Positions 30,117-39,444 of a stretch of DNA of 64,000 bases are shown piece after piece. Below the pieces are notes generated by a model, which was not told the origin of the DNA, did no database searches, and worked only from the letters and a program-made list of their open reading frames with translations. The DNA is from Vibrio cincinnatiensis DSM 19608 (lineage in GTDB: Bacteria > Pseudomonadota > Gammaproteobacteria > Enterobacterales > Vibrionaceae), in contig NZ_FUXB01000002.1 of assembly GCF_900167345.1 (NCBI RefSeq), forward strand, positions 62,001-126,000, written 5' to 3'. Positions within the stretch are counted from its first letter, which is position 1. Each line of letters starts with the position of its first letter. The translations under genes and the position numbers were made by a program.

Positions 30117-30710
30117 TTAACGTTGGTCATCAACCTCAACCCCATCTGGGATGGTAAATTGAAACTGACGGCTTGGCGGTGTTTGTAGCTTCACATTGTG
30201 AAAGGTAAATCGGCTTTGTTGCCCATCTTGCTCAATCACGTTGAACCCTTTTACCATACCTTGATTATTAATCGTAATTTGAAAATAGCCTTGGTTGGAT
30301 TCAAAAGAAATCGGCGTTAAGGTAAATACATCGCCTTCTTGTTCAACCTGATAAGCATCCCAATCACTGGCCTGATTCCGAGTCAGTAGCACAAAAGGCG
30401 TTTGCTCTGTTGCCTGTTGTTGATCATAAATGGTCACTTGTTCAATAAACGGGCTGTAGTACCAGAGCGATAGCCCATCAGAAACCAACAAGTTTTCATC
30501 CGGTGCGGTGGTTTCCCAACGAAACAAGCCGGGACGAGCGATATCCACCACCCCTTCACCATCCATCACAATTTCCCCATCAGGGCTAACCACTTGTTGG
30601 TTAAATTGCCCACTAAACCCATCGGTTAACGCTAGACGCTCACTTAACGTCTCTTTCGGGGTAGCGAAGACGGAAAAACTACAAAAAAACAATGCAACCC
30701 ATTTTTTCAT
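30117..30710 (-). CDS. lolA: Outer-membrane lipoprotein carrier protein
   Basis: LolA ferries lipoproteins across the periplasm from LolCDE to LolB. The 197-residue precursor has a signal peptide at about 1-16 ([12 protein letters not shown], cleavage near ATP). The mature protein has the LolA half-barrel signatures [30 protein letters not shown] and [17 protein letters not shown]. The ATG at 30710 follows AGGAGTCACATTAGA. In E. coli ftsK precedes lolA; here the upstream gene encodes a SEC-C protein and ftsK is not in the window. Confidence 0.95.
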   Translation of the reverse strand: MKKWVALFFCSFSVFATPKETLSERLALTDGFSGQFNQQVVSPDGEIVMDGEGVVDIARPGLFRWETTAPDENLLVSDGLSLWYYSPFIEQVTIYDQQQATEQTPFVLLTRNQASDWDAYQVEQEGDVFTLTPISFESNQGYFQITINNQGMVKGFNVIEQDGQQSRFTFHNVKLQTPPSRQFQFTIPDGVEVDDQR

Positions 30711-30793
30711 TCTAATGTGACTCCTGAAACCTTAATTAGCAAGGTTATAACGGTTTTCTATCCCTACTATGTCAACCTTCGGTAGAAAAAGTT

Positions 30794-31414
30794 CTACTGC
30801 CCACAGCACTGTTTGAACTTTTTACCACTCTCACAAGGACAAGGGTCATTGCGTCCAACCGATTTATAAGGATTCACATGCTGCGCTTTAGCTCCGACCA
30901 TCTGTTCATCTGCGGCCAGCGCAACTTCATGTACCATGAGGTCGAGCTGATCAATCATATGACTCAAGGTGGGTAATGAATCATACCCAGCGGCTTTCAT
31001 TGCTTCATGTGTTTGCTCTTCGTCAATAGCAAGCATTAAAGTGGTTAACAGCGCCTGTAACATGCGGTATGACCCATCAGAAACGGGAGCCGATGCCCAT
31101 TGCGCTTCAATTTGTGGCCATAAGGTCATGAACCCTTCTGCAAAATCGGCCAGCCCTTCTTCTCTACTCTGCGCCTGCGTTTGTAATAAGTGCAATAAAC
31201 CGTATTCATTACTTTTCAGCTTTTGGTATTGTGCATGGATCTGTTGCGTAATAATGGGTTCTAGTTCATCAGCCTGATCGGGAAAAAGCTCTGAAAGCCA
31301 AGATTTTGGATCCAGAGGCTGAACTGTAAAATTGGCGGCCAACACCATACCTTCAATAAAAAGAGGAGACTCACTCACCTCTAGCTGTGACAAGTTTACT
31401 AAGGGATAGATCAT
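30794..31414 (-). CDS. UPF0149/YecA-like protein with C-terminal SEC-C zinc motif
   Basis: The 206-residue protein has an all-helical N-terminal body of the YgfB/YecA type ([44 protein letters not shown]) and a C-terminal SEC-C zinc motif, [20 protein letters not shown], with the CxC...CC ligands. In SecA and related proteins this motif binds zinc and ribosomal or SecB partners; the role here is unknown. It is well separated from lolA by 83 bases and diverges from dusC. Confidence 0.85.
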   Translation of the reverse strand: MIYPLVNLSQLEVSESPLFIEGMVLAANFTVQPLDPKSWLSELFPDQADELEPIITQQIHAQYQKLKSNEYGLLHLLQTQAQSREEGLADFAEGFMTLWPQIEAQWASAPVSDGSYRMLQALLTTLMLAIDEEQTHEAMKAAGYDSLPTLSHMIDQLDLMVHEVALAADEQMVGAKAQHVNPYKSVGRNDPCPCESGKKFKQCCGQ

Positions 31415-31582
31415 ACGATTTTCTGTGTTGCACTAAGAATGGCGACAGTATAAACGTAAAGCCGATAAAGTTGCAGCCCATGATTACCTGTCATTGAAGA
31501 GAGAGGGAGAAAAGAGGATGACTCAAATAGCAACTCCCTCTACAATCTCGCCTCTTTATTGTTAGCGACCACACTTTTTATT

Positions 31583-32533
31583 ATGCGCGTTATTTTAGGC
31601 CCGATGGAGGGCGTCCTTGATCACTTGATGCGGCAGATGCTCACTGAAATCAACGATTATGATTTTTGTGTCACTGAATTTGTTCGAGTGATTAATCAAG
31701 TGTTACCGGATCATCTGTTCTATCGTCTGTGCCCAGAGCTAAAACAGGCTTCTTGTACTCCATCTGGCACACCGGTCAAAGTCCAATTATTAGGTCAAGA
31801 GCCCGTATGGATGGCTGAAAATGCGCTGCGGGCAGCAGAACTGGGAGCAAGTGGCATTGATCTCAACTTTGGTTGTCCTGCCAAAACGGTCAATAGAAGT
31901 AAGGGTGGTGCGGCCTTATTAGAGCACCCAGAACTCATTTATCAAGTCGTTAAAGCTTGCCGAGATGCCGTTCCTCGCCACTTAGCTGTCAGTGCTAAAA
32001 TCCGACTAGGTTGGGAAAACCCAAATGATTGCTTTGAGATTGTGGATGCGATTACTCAGGCAGGAGCCGATGAATTAACCGTTCATGCGCGCACCAAAGC
32101 GGGTGGCTACAAAGCGAGTGAAATTCAGTGGGAATATATTGATAAAATTCGTCAGACCAGCCCCATTCCACTGATTGCTAATGGTGAGATCTGGAACCAC
32201 GCAGATGGACAAGCTTGTATAGCCACCACTGGGATTGATTCTTTGATGGTCTGTCGCGGAGCGCTGAATATTCCTAATTTAGGGAATATGCTGAAATACG
32301 ACCACCCGCCCATGCCATGGCACCAAGTGCTTGATCTCTTACTCAAGTATTCCGCTTATGAAGTTCGGGGAGATAAACGGAAATATTACCCGAATCGAGT
32401 CAAGCAGTGGTTTGCTTATTTACGCCATGCCTATCCGCAAGCAGCGGATCTCTTCCGTGAAATTCGCACTTTCACAGAAGTAGATCCCATTGTCTCTCAT
32501 TTTCAGCACTATCGTGAAAAATTAGCTGACTAA
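31583..32533 (+). CDS. dusC: tRNA-dihydrouridine(16) synthase
   Basis: DusC reduces U16 in the tRNA D-loop with FMN and NADPH. The 316-residue TIM-barrel protein begins MRVILGPMEGVLDHLMRQML. The catalytic Cys is in LNFGCPAKTVNRSKGGAALL (about 90-108), and the FMN phosphate loop is IANGEIWNHADG (about 205). The replacement of the usual APM by GPM near the start and the shorter C-terminus favour DusC over DusA or DusB. I start at ATG 31583; the frame opens earlier at a TTG, which I do not favour. Its last bases overlap the convergent diguanylate cyclase gene. Confidence 0.92.
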   Translation: MRVILGPMEGVLDHLMRQMLTEINDYDFCVTEFVRVINQVLPDHLFYRLCPELKQASCTPSGTPVKVQLLGQEPVWMAENALRAAELGASGIDLNFGCPAKTVNRSKGGAALLEHPELIYQVVKACRDAVPRHLAVSAKIRLGWENPNDCFEIVDAITQAGADELTVHARTKAGGYKASEIQWEYIDKIRQTSPIPLIANGEIWNHADGQACIATTGIDSLMVCRGALNIPNLGNMLKYDHPPMPWHQVLDLLLKYSAYEVRGDKRKYYPNRVKQWFAYLRHAYPQAADLFREIRTFTEVDPIVSHFQHYREKLAD

Positions 32534-33990
32534 AAAACCAACTTGTCTTTGCCAGAGGTTTTGGCTACGTAGAGTTTTTCATCCGCCGCCTTGAAGAGTT
32601 TATTAAAATCATCGCCCTCTTCACGGCGGACAATGTGGACACCGCCGGAGACAGTAAACCCTTGGTCGATTAGCCGTGTTGAATCTTGAACAATCGCATC
32701 TTTGACTCGATACATCACATTCTCAATGATCGGTTCTTCAGAAGCGGTAACATACAGCACAAATTCTTCCCCACCAAAACGGGCAACAGCATCCGTATCC
32801 CGTAAATGTGATTCGATCTGCTCACCGATGTAGCGAATCACCTGATCACCAACATCATGGCCAAAGCTATCGTTAATAGATTTGAAATTATCAATATCCA
32901 ACACGGCAATGGCTAAATATTGATTGTGCTGTTTACCTTGTAAAAATTCTTCCATTCCACGACGGTTAAGTAGACCTGTCATCGGATCTCGAGCCGCTAA
33001 ATCCGCATAGTAGGTTTTTTCAACGCGGATATTGAGGAAAAACATACCAATTACCGACATAAAATAAGCCAGCAAAACAGCGTATAAACTCGTTTGCCTA
33101 TCATAAAAAAAATGTCGAGCCTCAGCTATCCAATCCCAGTGGTAATAAACTCGGTGGTTAAATTGAGCATACCCAACATTTAAGACTTTAGGCCGATACT
33201 GATAAGACGCTAACGGTTTATCTTTGTCTATTTTCTCGACACTAATTTTTCCGACCAAGCGTGTAGTTTTCTCCGTCAGCTTATCTACCCCAACATCAAT
33301 GGCAACCACTCCCTGAAATTGCTTTTGATGGAAAATGGGAGCCGCTAATGTAAAAGTATTACTTTTTGAGAGTAATCCCATTTGATTACTGGGACCTGTA
33401 ACCGTCACCAAATCGGGCTGTTCCAGCGCTAGATGCCAAAATGGTCTTAATTTTAAGGTTACCAGATTACTTTTCGTTAATTCTTTCACCATCACATCTG
33501 GCGAGGAAATAACATACCCACCATCAGCGATATAGTGTACGCCGACAATATATTCATCGAGATCATTGAGAAAAGAGACAATCGGGGCAAGAGACATTTT
33601 ACGAGTCATCCGTAAATACGCAGGATGAGATTCGTCACATAGCTCCGCTTCCCCCACCATCATGTAACTCACTTCGATTGGGAATGTGGCATGGCTCTTA
33701 ATATCGGTAGGGGCTAATGATATTTTTGGCCACATTTTACATAAACCATCGAACACCTCATGCTGAAACCCCAACAAAGAGGCTGGTGTCGACTCAAAAT
33801 AATTTGTAAAGCTGTAGTCCAGCGCTACCATCATCTTAACAGCATGGCCAAGCTGTCGTTCTATCCTAGTATATTCTTCGTCAATATCCGTGTTGACGAC
33901 TTTTAAATAGGAATACGCTACAGAAGCTAACAGCATTAAAGCAATAGCTAATGGCAGCAAAATGATTTTTGCGTGCTCACGCTTTTTCAT
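32530..33990 (-). CDS. Membrane-anchored diguanylate cyclase with periplasmic sensor
   Basis: The 486-residue protein has a TM segment at about 9-30, a periplasmic Cache-like sensor region (about 31-300, containing HYIADGGYVISSPDVMV and FQGVVAIDVGVDKL), a second TM at about 302-322, and a C-terminal GGDEF domain (about 335-486). The active site is ARFGGEEFVLYV and the start of the domain is DPMTGLLNRRG. A product-inhibition I-site, RDTD, lies five residues ahead of GGEEF. It should make c-di-GMP in response to an unknown periplasmic signal. It is monocistronic; 5' DNA carries a tandem 21-base repeat. Confidence 0.93.
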   Translation of the reverse strand: MKKREHAKIILLPLAIALMLLASVAYSYLKVVNTDIDEEYTRIERQLGHAVKMMVALDYSFTNYFESTPASLLGFQHEVFDGLCKMWPKISLAPTDIKSHATFPIEVSYMMVGEAELCDESHPAYLRMTRKMSLAPIVSFLNDLDEYIVGVHYIADGGYVISSPDVMVKELTKSNLVTLKLRPFWHLALEQPDLVTVTGPSNQMGLLSKSNTFTLAAPIFHQKQFQGVVAIDVGVDKLTEKTTRLVGKISVEKIDKDKPLASYQYRPKVLNVGYAQFNHRVYYHWDWIAEARHFFYDRQTSLYAVLLAYFMSVIGMFFLNIRVEKTYYADLAARDPMTGLLNRRGMEEFLQGKQHNQYLAIAVLDIDNFKSINDSFGHDVGDQVIRYIGEQIESHLRDTDAVARFGGEEFVLYVTASEEPIIENVMYRVKDAIVQDSTRLIDQGFTVSGGVHIVRREEGDDFNKLFKAADEKLYVAKTSGKDKLVF

Positions 33991-34080
33991 TGGATTCTTT
34001 ATGTCCTAAAACAGACCAATAACCTAATCCATACAGATATATTCAAAACTTAACAAAACTGAAGGTGGTTATAGGCTGAG

Positions 34081-34122
34081 GTGATTAGATTCATCTACAG
34101 AGTGATTAGAACCATCTGTAGA
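34081..34122. repeat. Tandem 21-base imperfect repeat upstream of the diguanylate cyclase gene
   Basis: Two adjacent copies beginning GTGATTAGA, the second differing at 4 of 21 positions. CTACAGA and TCTGTAG also form an inverted repeat across the junction. A 21-base period puts both copies on one face of the helix, so this could be a paired operator. It lies about 90-130 bases upstream of the gene at 32530-33990. Confidence 0.55.
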
Positions 34123-34213
34123 ATCAATTAATTATGCCAAATCACAAGCCATTATCTCTAACGAAATTGACTTACATTAGACAAGTTTAACCAAATCCTG
34201 ACAGAAAGCACGG

Positions 34214-34251
34214 ACAAAAAACCCTTTATGGATAAACCTAAAGGGTTTTTC
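34214..34251 (-). terminator. Terminator after the ABC importer operon
   Basis: On the reverse strand AACCCTTTA and TAAAGGGTT pair, with GG/CC pairs inside and a TTTTTTG tail, 26 bases past the ATPase stop. Confidence 0.85.
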
Positions 34252-34276
34252 TCTATTAATGAGGGGAAGAGGGTGA

Positions 34277-35071
34277 CTAGTTAAGCAATAAACTGTCGTC
34301 GCTTAGCTCTTCTCCACGGACTTTCGAAAACATCTCTAACAAGTCTGGAACTTGCATGGTTGCACGTGACTCACCCGCGACATCCAGAACGATTTCGCCT
34401 TGGTGGAGCATCACGGTTCGATCGCCACACGCCAGTGCATCTTTCATTGAATGCGTCACCATCATTACGGTTAAATTAAACTCTGCAACAATTTTTTTGG
34501 TGAGATCGATAATGAACGCCGCCATTCTCGGGTCTAACGCCGCAGTATGTTCATCCAGCAACAGTAACTTACTATCAGACAACGTTGCCATCACTAAGCT
34601 AACCGCTTGGCGCTGCCCACCCGACAGCAAACCAATGCTATCACTCAAACGGTCTTCCAACCCTAAACCTAAAATGCTGATCCGCTCTTGAAATAATTTG
34701 CGTCTCTGGCTCGATAACGCGTATTTCCACCCTCTTCGTTTGCCACGCATATAAGCCAGTGCCATATTTTCTTCAATCGTCAAAGCACCACAAGTACCGG
34801 CTAATGGATCTTGAAAAACACGAGCGCACAGTGACGCTCGCTTATCAACACGCTGCCGAGTCACATCTCGATCATCAATCAAAACCCGACCACCAATCAT
34901 CGGTGTTTCTCCTGTCACCGCCCCAAGCAATGTCGATTTTCCGGCACCATTGGATCCAATGACCGTAAGAAACTGATGCTCTGGTACTGTGAGGGAGATC
35001 CCCTTCAGAGCCTGATTTTCTAAAATCGTACCAGGATTAAATGTAACTTGAATATCTTCCAAATGGATCAT
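34277..35071 (-). CDS. ABC importer ATP-binding protein (TrpZ-like)
   Basis: The 264-residue ATPase has Walker A GSNGAGKSTL (about 38), signature GLLSGGQRQAVSLVMA (about 150), Walker B LLLLDEHTAALDP and the H-loop MVTHSMKDA. It is grouped with branched-chain-type importers whose binding proteins are of the ABC_sub_bind family. The ATG overlaps the permease stop as ATGA. With 35068-36000 and 36056-37021 it forms a complete importer. TrpXYZ-like systems take up tryptophan or tyrosine in some Gram-positive species, but the substrate here is unproven. Confidence 0.88.
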   Translation of the reverse strand: MIHLEDIQVTFNPGTILENQALKGISLTVPEHQFLTVIGSNGAGKSTLLGAVTGETPMIGGRVLIDDRDVTRQRVDKRASLCARVFQDPLAGTCGALTIEENMALAYMRGKRRGWKYALSSQRRKLFQERISILGLGLEDRLSDSIGLLSGGQRQAVSLVMATLSDSKLLLLDEHTAALDPRMAAFIIDLTKKIVAEFNLTVMMVTHSMKDALACGDRTVMLHQGEIVLDVAGESRATMQVPDLLEMFSKVRGEELSDDSLLLN

Positions 35072-36000
35072 AATGATTCTCCTGACCGATTTTTCACCTC
35101 TTTCGTTTTCAAAATGGATAGTCGAGTTTTTTTCGAATTTCGTTTCAAACGAGGCATCACTAATGCCACCGCAACCAAAACGGCCGTCACTAAGTTAAGG
35201 TCTGAAGCTTGCAAGCCAAACATTCCCGAGCTAAGTGCAAAGGCAACCGCAAGCCGATAAAGAACCGAACCGATAATCACTGCAACCACAGCAACCCAGA
35301 TTTTTTTCCCCGGAATTAACGTTTGCCCAAGAATCACAGCAGCCAGACCCACCACAATGGTTCCCACCCCTGACGTAACATCAGCAAAGCTGTTGGTTTG
35401 AGCAAACAAAGCCCCCGCAAACCCCACAAATCCATTCGATAAAGCCAAGCAGAAATAAGTATAAAATGCCGTACTGGCACCTTGAGCGGCAACCATACGT
35501 GCATTCACTCCCGTCGCTCGCAGCCCAAGACCGAAATCACTATTAAGTAAACGGATCACCAAAATAGCCGCAATCAAAACTAATACGGCTACAACCAACG
35601 GGCGGACTAACATAGGATCACCCAAGGTTTCGAATGGCGTTAGAATCGTTTCTTCTCCCAACAAAGCCATATTGGGTCGCCCCATGATTCGGATATTGAT
35701 GGAAAAAGCAGCGATCATCGTCAGGATTGAAGCAAGCAGGTTCATGATACCGCAACGGATCGTTAAAAAAGCAGTCACCCACCCTGTTGCTGCGCCTGCA
35801 ATGATCGCTAACCCTGTTGCCAACCACGGATTAATTCCAGCAACAATCGCGGTTGCCGCTACTGCCGCTCCCATCGGAAAACTGCCATCGACCGTTAAAT
35901 CAGGAAAATCAAGAACCCGGAAAGTCAAGTAAATACCCAGTGCGACTAATCCGTAAATTAGGCCAATTTCTAATGCCCCAAAAAATGCAAAAGCAGACAT
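35068..36000 (-). CDS. ABC importer permease (TrpY-like)
   Basis: A 310-residue inner-membrane permease of the LivH/TrpY type with about eight to nine hydrophobic segments. It begins MSAFAFFGALEIGLIYGLVA, and the characteristic LTFRVLDFPDLTVDGSFPMG is at about 25-45. The ATG at 35998-36000 follows AAGGGAGTGGTT; an in-frame GTG two codons earlier is less well placed. A single permease gene means the channel would be a homodimer. It ends in a Lys/Arg-rich tail (MPRLKRNSKKTRLSILK). Confidence 0.88.
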   Translation of the reverse strand: MSAFAFFGALEIGLIYGLVALGIYLTFRVLDFPDLTVDGSFPMGAAVAATAIVAGINPWLATGLAIIAGAATGWVTAFLTIRCGIMNLLASILTMIAAFSINIRIMGRPNMALLGEETILTPFETLGDPMLVRPLVVAVLVLIAAILVIRLLNSDFGLGLRATGVNARMVAAQGASTAFYTYFCLALSNGFVGFAGALFAQTNSFADVTSGVGTIVVGLAAVILGQTLIPGKKIWVAVVAVIIGSVLYRLAVAFALSSGMFGLQASDLNLVTAVLVAVALVMPRLKRNSKKTRLSILKTKEVKNRSGESL

Positions 36001-36055
36001 AACCACTCCCTTTCTGCTTAAATGCTGGGCATACTTGCCCAGCGTAGAAATATTT

Positions 36056-37021
36056 TTATTTGATACTCGTTGCTCGATCTAAAACGGTATGAGGAATCGC
36101 TATCCCTAATTTTTCAGCTGCCGTTTTATTAATCACCAAATCGGATCCTTGAGCAATTTTAACATCTAAAGAACCCGGCTTCGCTCCTTCAAGGATACTG
36201 ACCACATACTCAGCCGTTTGTAGCCCAATCTGGTAATAATCAAAACCTAAGCTTGCAATAGCACCACGATCTACGTATGAAGTTGCAGCACCGAATACCG
36301 GTGTTTTAGCCTGATTTGCTGCCACAATCATTCCTTCAATAGCACTGGCTACCGTATTGTCAATCAAAGCGTAAATAATATCTGACTTTGCGGAAATGGC
36401 TTGTGTGGCAGATTGAACATCTGCACTTCGTAACGCTGTTGCTTCAACCAATTGCAAACCATGTTCTTTAACAGACGATTTTAGTAATGTCATCAAGCTC
36501 ATTGAGTTTGCTTCACCAGGGTTGTAAACCACGCCAATAGTTTTTACATCCGGCAATAATTCTTTGATTAGCTCTACATGTTGATTTATAGGGGAAAGAT
36601 CAGAAAGCCCGGTCACATTTCGCCCAGGTTGCTCCATTTGATTGACTAATTTTGCCCCAACCGGATCCGTCACCGCAGTAAAGACCACTGGAATAGAGCG
36701 CGTCGCTGAGACTAAGGCTTGAGCGGAAGGGGTCGCAATACCAACTAAAACATCTGGATTTTGTCCAACAAACTGGCGGGCAATTTGTACCGCAATGGCT
36801 GGATTACCTTGTGCCGTTTTAAAATCAAATGTCAGATTTTTTCCTTCTTCATACCCTTTTGCCGCTAATCCATCGAACAACCCTTGGCGAGTCGCATCTA
36901 GTGCTGGATGTTCAACAATTTGGGAGACCGCGACTTTAACTGTCTTGGCCATGAGTGAATGAGAAGAGAATAGTGCAGCTCCGGCTAGAACGGCGGTAGC
37001 TATAACTTTGCCTGCTTTCAT
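36056..37021 (-). CDS. ABC importer substrate-binding protein (TrpX-like)
   Basis: The 321-residue periplasmic protein has a signal peptide (about 1-26, VIATAVLAGAALFSSHSLMA) and the ABC_sub_bind fold: VSQIVEHPALDATRQGLFDG, NPDVLVGIATPSAQAL and VFTAVTDPVGAKLV. There is no lipobox, so it is probably soluble. The ATG at 37019-37021 follows AAGGAGTTAAG. It opens the three-gene operon. The ligand cannot be read from sequence; aromatic amino acids are a guess from relatives. Confidence 0.88.
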   Translation of the reverse strand: MKAGKVIATAVLAGAALFSSHSLMAKTVKVAVSQIVEHPALDATRQGLFDGLAAKGYEEGKNLTFDFKTAQGNPAIAVQIARQFVGQNPDVLVGIATPSAQALVSATRSIPVVFTAVTDPVGAKLVNQMEQPGRNVTGLSDLSPINQHVELIKELLPDVKTIGVVYNPGEANSMSLMTLLKSSVKEHGLQLVEATALRSADVQSATQAISAKSDIIYALIDNTVASAIEGMIVAANQAKTPVFGAATSYVDRGAIASLGFDYYQIGLQTAEYVVSILEGAKPGSLDVKIAQGSDLVINKTAAEKLGIAIPHTVLDRATSIK

Positions 37022-37287
37022 CTTAACTCCTTGATTCAAAGCATTTTATTATTAATGTTGTGTTTATATTTGTTTTTATTGTGCACAGAGCGTGCAACTA
37101 ACAACATTATTACCAGCAAGTTAACGCAAAGGGAAGCTTGGCTTAACACAGAAATAACAAAAAGAAGATGAAAATGTGGTAGGAAAAATAAAATCAGCGA
37201 ACATTCTCTCTTTTATAAGAAAAGAAAGAAGAGCAGGAAAACATAAAAACAAGCCGTGAAAGTTTACAGCACGACTCATGACAGATA

Positions 37288-37740
37288 TTAGAACCAACGT
37301 TCTAATACGGTTTTATCGAGCTGGCGAAAAGCTCGATTCAAAACCAGTGCTAACTCTTTATAGCGAGGTTTAGACTTCATCGGTTCAAGAGCAAATCCAG
37401 TTTCAAGGATCTTCTGATGCAACTCTCGATACCATCCCGCCAATGAAGGGGGCAATTGAGTATTGGCCCGATTACCTAACCACCAAATCCCCTGCAAGGG
37501 TAAGCTAATGGCAAATATGGCCATCACCACCGTTTGTGGCATGGCTTGCATATTCTGAAAGCTCATTTGTGTTAACACACTGATCGCCGCAATCGCAGGC
37601 ATCACTTTAATGCCAAAACGGGTCGCCTTAATGATGCGGCCTTCAGGAAACAATAAGTTAAGCTCTTTTCGCATCGGCCAAGTGTCCATATACTTTTGGC
37701 CATCCTTTAAACTATGAATAATACCGGCTCGATTGCTCAT
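37288..37740 (-). CDS. yfbV: UPF0208 membrane protein YfbV
   Basis: The 150-residue protein begins [20 protein letters not shown] and has two central hydrophobic segments (about 43-90, including [14 protein letters not shown] and [19 protein letters not shown]), as in E. coli YfbV. YfbV has been linked to chromosome macrodomain organisation through Ter insulation; the molecular role is poorly defined. The ATG at 37738-37740 gives the family length. It diverges from ackA, the same neighbourhood as in E. coli. Confidence 0.93.
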   Translation of the reverse strand: MSNRAGIIHSLKDGQKYMDTWPMRKELNLLFPEGRIIKATRFGIKVMPAIAAISVLTQMSFQNMQAMPQTVVMAIFAISLPLQGIWWLGNRANTQLPPSLAGWYRELHQKILETGFALEPMKSKPRYKELALVLNRAFRQLDKTVLERWF

Positions 37741-38104
37741 ACTCGTTCCCCTCTCCGTTTCACGACACGGCTTTGCCAACGTTTACTAAAAAATAGTTGA
37801 ACAATTCAACAAATGAAGTAAAAAATTGACGAAAACTAATATCGCTTCAAATTTTTTTTGTTATATTGAGCCATTATCGCTATCCTTTGCGCACGCTCAA
37901 TCTTATTGTTGCTGTTATTTACAATTTAGGCAACCGTGAGACCCAGAAAAGCATACAAAGGAACATTGATGAGGCCGTTCTTGTCTCAGCTTTTTAATAG
38001 GGATATTCGCTGTTTTGTTGACCAAGATTAGTTCTCACTTTTACCGAGTTCGGCTATTCTTGTGATTAAATTTTATCCTAACCGATCATTACAGGTAGTT
38101 ATAC
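37741..38104. other. yfbV-ackA divergent intergenic region with a possible 20-codon frame
   Basis: This region must hold the divergent promoters of yfbV and ackA; I could not assign convincing boxes. A frame of 20 codons (37969-38031, MRPFLSQLFNRDIRCFVDQD) follows AAAGGAACATTG, a good ribosome site, and ends about 70 bases before ackA. It could be a leader peptide or chance. No FNR-type TTGAT-N4-ATCAA site was found. Confidence 0.35.
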
Positions 38105-39301
38105 ATGTCTAAGCTAGTTTTAGTTTTAAACTGCGGTAGTTCTTCTTTAAAGTTCGCGGTTGTTGATGCAGAAAATGGTACAGAGCATCTCTCCGGTCTT
38201 GCAGAATGCCTGCACCTTCCTGAAGCACGCATCAAGTGGAAACTTGATGGTAAACACGAAGCACAACTTGGAAACGGTGCCGCTCACGAAGAAGCGCTTG
38301 CATTTATGGTTGAAACCATTCTTGCCTCTAAGCCAGAACTAGCTGAAAACCTTGCAGCTATTGGTCACCGTGTTGTGCATGGAGGCGAACAGTTCACTCA
38401 ATCTGTGCTTATTGATGATGCGGTTGTTAAAGGAATTGAAGACGCAGCGACCTTTGCACCACTGCATAACCCAGCACACATCATTGGTATTCAGGCAGCG
38501 AAAAAAGCGTTCCCTAACTTAAAAAATGTGGCCGTATTTGATACTGCATTCCACCAAACGATGCCAGAGCAAGCTTATCTGTATGCCCTGCCATACCATC
38601 TCTATAAAGAACATGGTATTCGTCGTTATGGTATGCACGGGACTTCTCACCTATTTATCGCTCGTGAAGCCGCTGAACGTTTAGGTAAGCCCGTTAATGA
38701 ATTGAATATCATCAACTGTCACTTAGGTAATGGCGCATCTGTATGTGCGATTAAAAATGGTCAGTCGGTTGATACCTCTATGGGTTTAACCCCACTAGAA
38801 GGTTTAGTAATGGGAACTCGTTGTGGCGAGATAGACCCAGCGATTATTTTCCACCTACATGATGCACTCGGCTATTCTGTTGACCAAATCAACACCATGT
38901 TAACGAAAGAATCTGGCCTACTTGGTTTAACCCAAGTCACTTCTGACTGCCGTTTTGTTGAAGACAACTACGGCCAAAAAGAAGAAGCTACACGTGCGAT
39001 GGATGTTTTCTGTCACCGTCTAGCAAAATACGTGGCAGGCTACACAGCAAGCCTTGATGGCCGTTTAGACGCCATCGTCTTTACTGGTGGTATCGGTGAA
39101 AACTCAGCTCCCATTCGTGAAATGGTGCTAAACCGTCTTGCTATTTTTGGTATTGAAGTTGATAGCGAAGCCAACCTTAAAGCTCGTTTTGGTGGTGAAG
39201 GTGTCATCACTACAGCTAACAGCCGCATTCCTGCAATGGTAATTTCAACGAATGAAGAGTTGGTTATTGCAGAAGATACTGCTCGTTTGGCCAATATCTA
39301 A
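38105..39301 (+). CDS. ackA: Acetate kinase
   Basis: AckA interconverts acetyl phosphate plus ADP with acetate plus ATP. The 398-residue protein has both family signatures: [13 protein letters not shown] near the N-terminus and [11 protein letters not shown]-type RYGMHGTSH (about 180) with catalytic-region residues HLGNGAS (about 205). [19 protein letters not shown] (about 220-240) and [14 protein letters not shown] (about 325) are also clear. Together with pta it converts acetyl-CoA to acetate during overflow metabolism. A hairpin terminator lies between ackA and pta. Confidence 0.97.
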   Translation: MSKLVLVLNCGSSSLKFAVVDAENGTEHLSGLAECLHLPEARIKWKLDGKHEAQLGNGAAHEEALAFMVETILASKPELAENLAAIGHRVVHGGEQFTQSVLIDDAVVKGIEDAATFAPLHNPAHIIGIQAAKKAFPNLKNVAVFDTAFHQTMPEQAYLYALPYHLYKEHGIRRYGMHGTSHLFIAREAAERLGKPVNELNIINCHLGNGASVCAIKNGQSVDTSMGLTPLEGLVMGTRCGEIDPAIIFHLHDALGYSVDQINTMLTKESGLLGLTQVTSDCRFVEDNYGQKEEATRAMDVFCHRLAKYVAGYTASLDGRLDAIVFTGGIGENSAPIREMVLNRLAIFGIEVDSEANLKARFGGEGVITTANSRIPAMVISTNEELVIAEDTARLANI

Positions 39302-39310
39302 TTCATTATC

Positions 39311-39342
39311 TGGCTGACTTTACGGTCAGCCGGATTTTTTTA
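39311..39342 (+). terminator. Terminator between ackA and pta
   Basis: GGCTGAC and GTCAGCC form a 7-base stem followed two bases later by TTTTTTT. It stands in the 143-base ackA-pta gap. It could uncouple the two genes or give partial read-through. Confidence 0.8.
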
Positions 39343-39444
39343 GGGGCTCAAGACCTATTCTTCATGGAATACGGCGTTGGGCTTTGTTCCTTTCAATCTA
39401 AAACCCCTTTAGATTGCAATCAATAGTGTTGAGGTACTTTACGA

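Noticed and set aside
34277-37021. Possible nitrate or phosphonate importer
   Set aside because: The binding protein is of the ABC_sub_bind (TrpX-like) family, not NrtA or PhnD; substrate left open.
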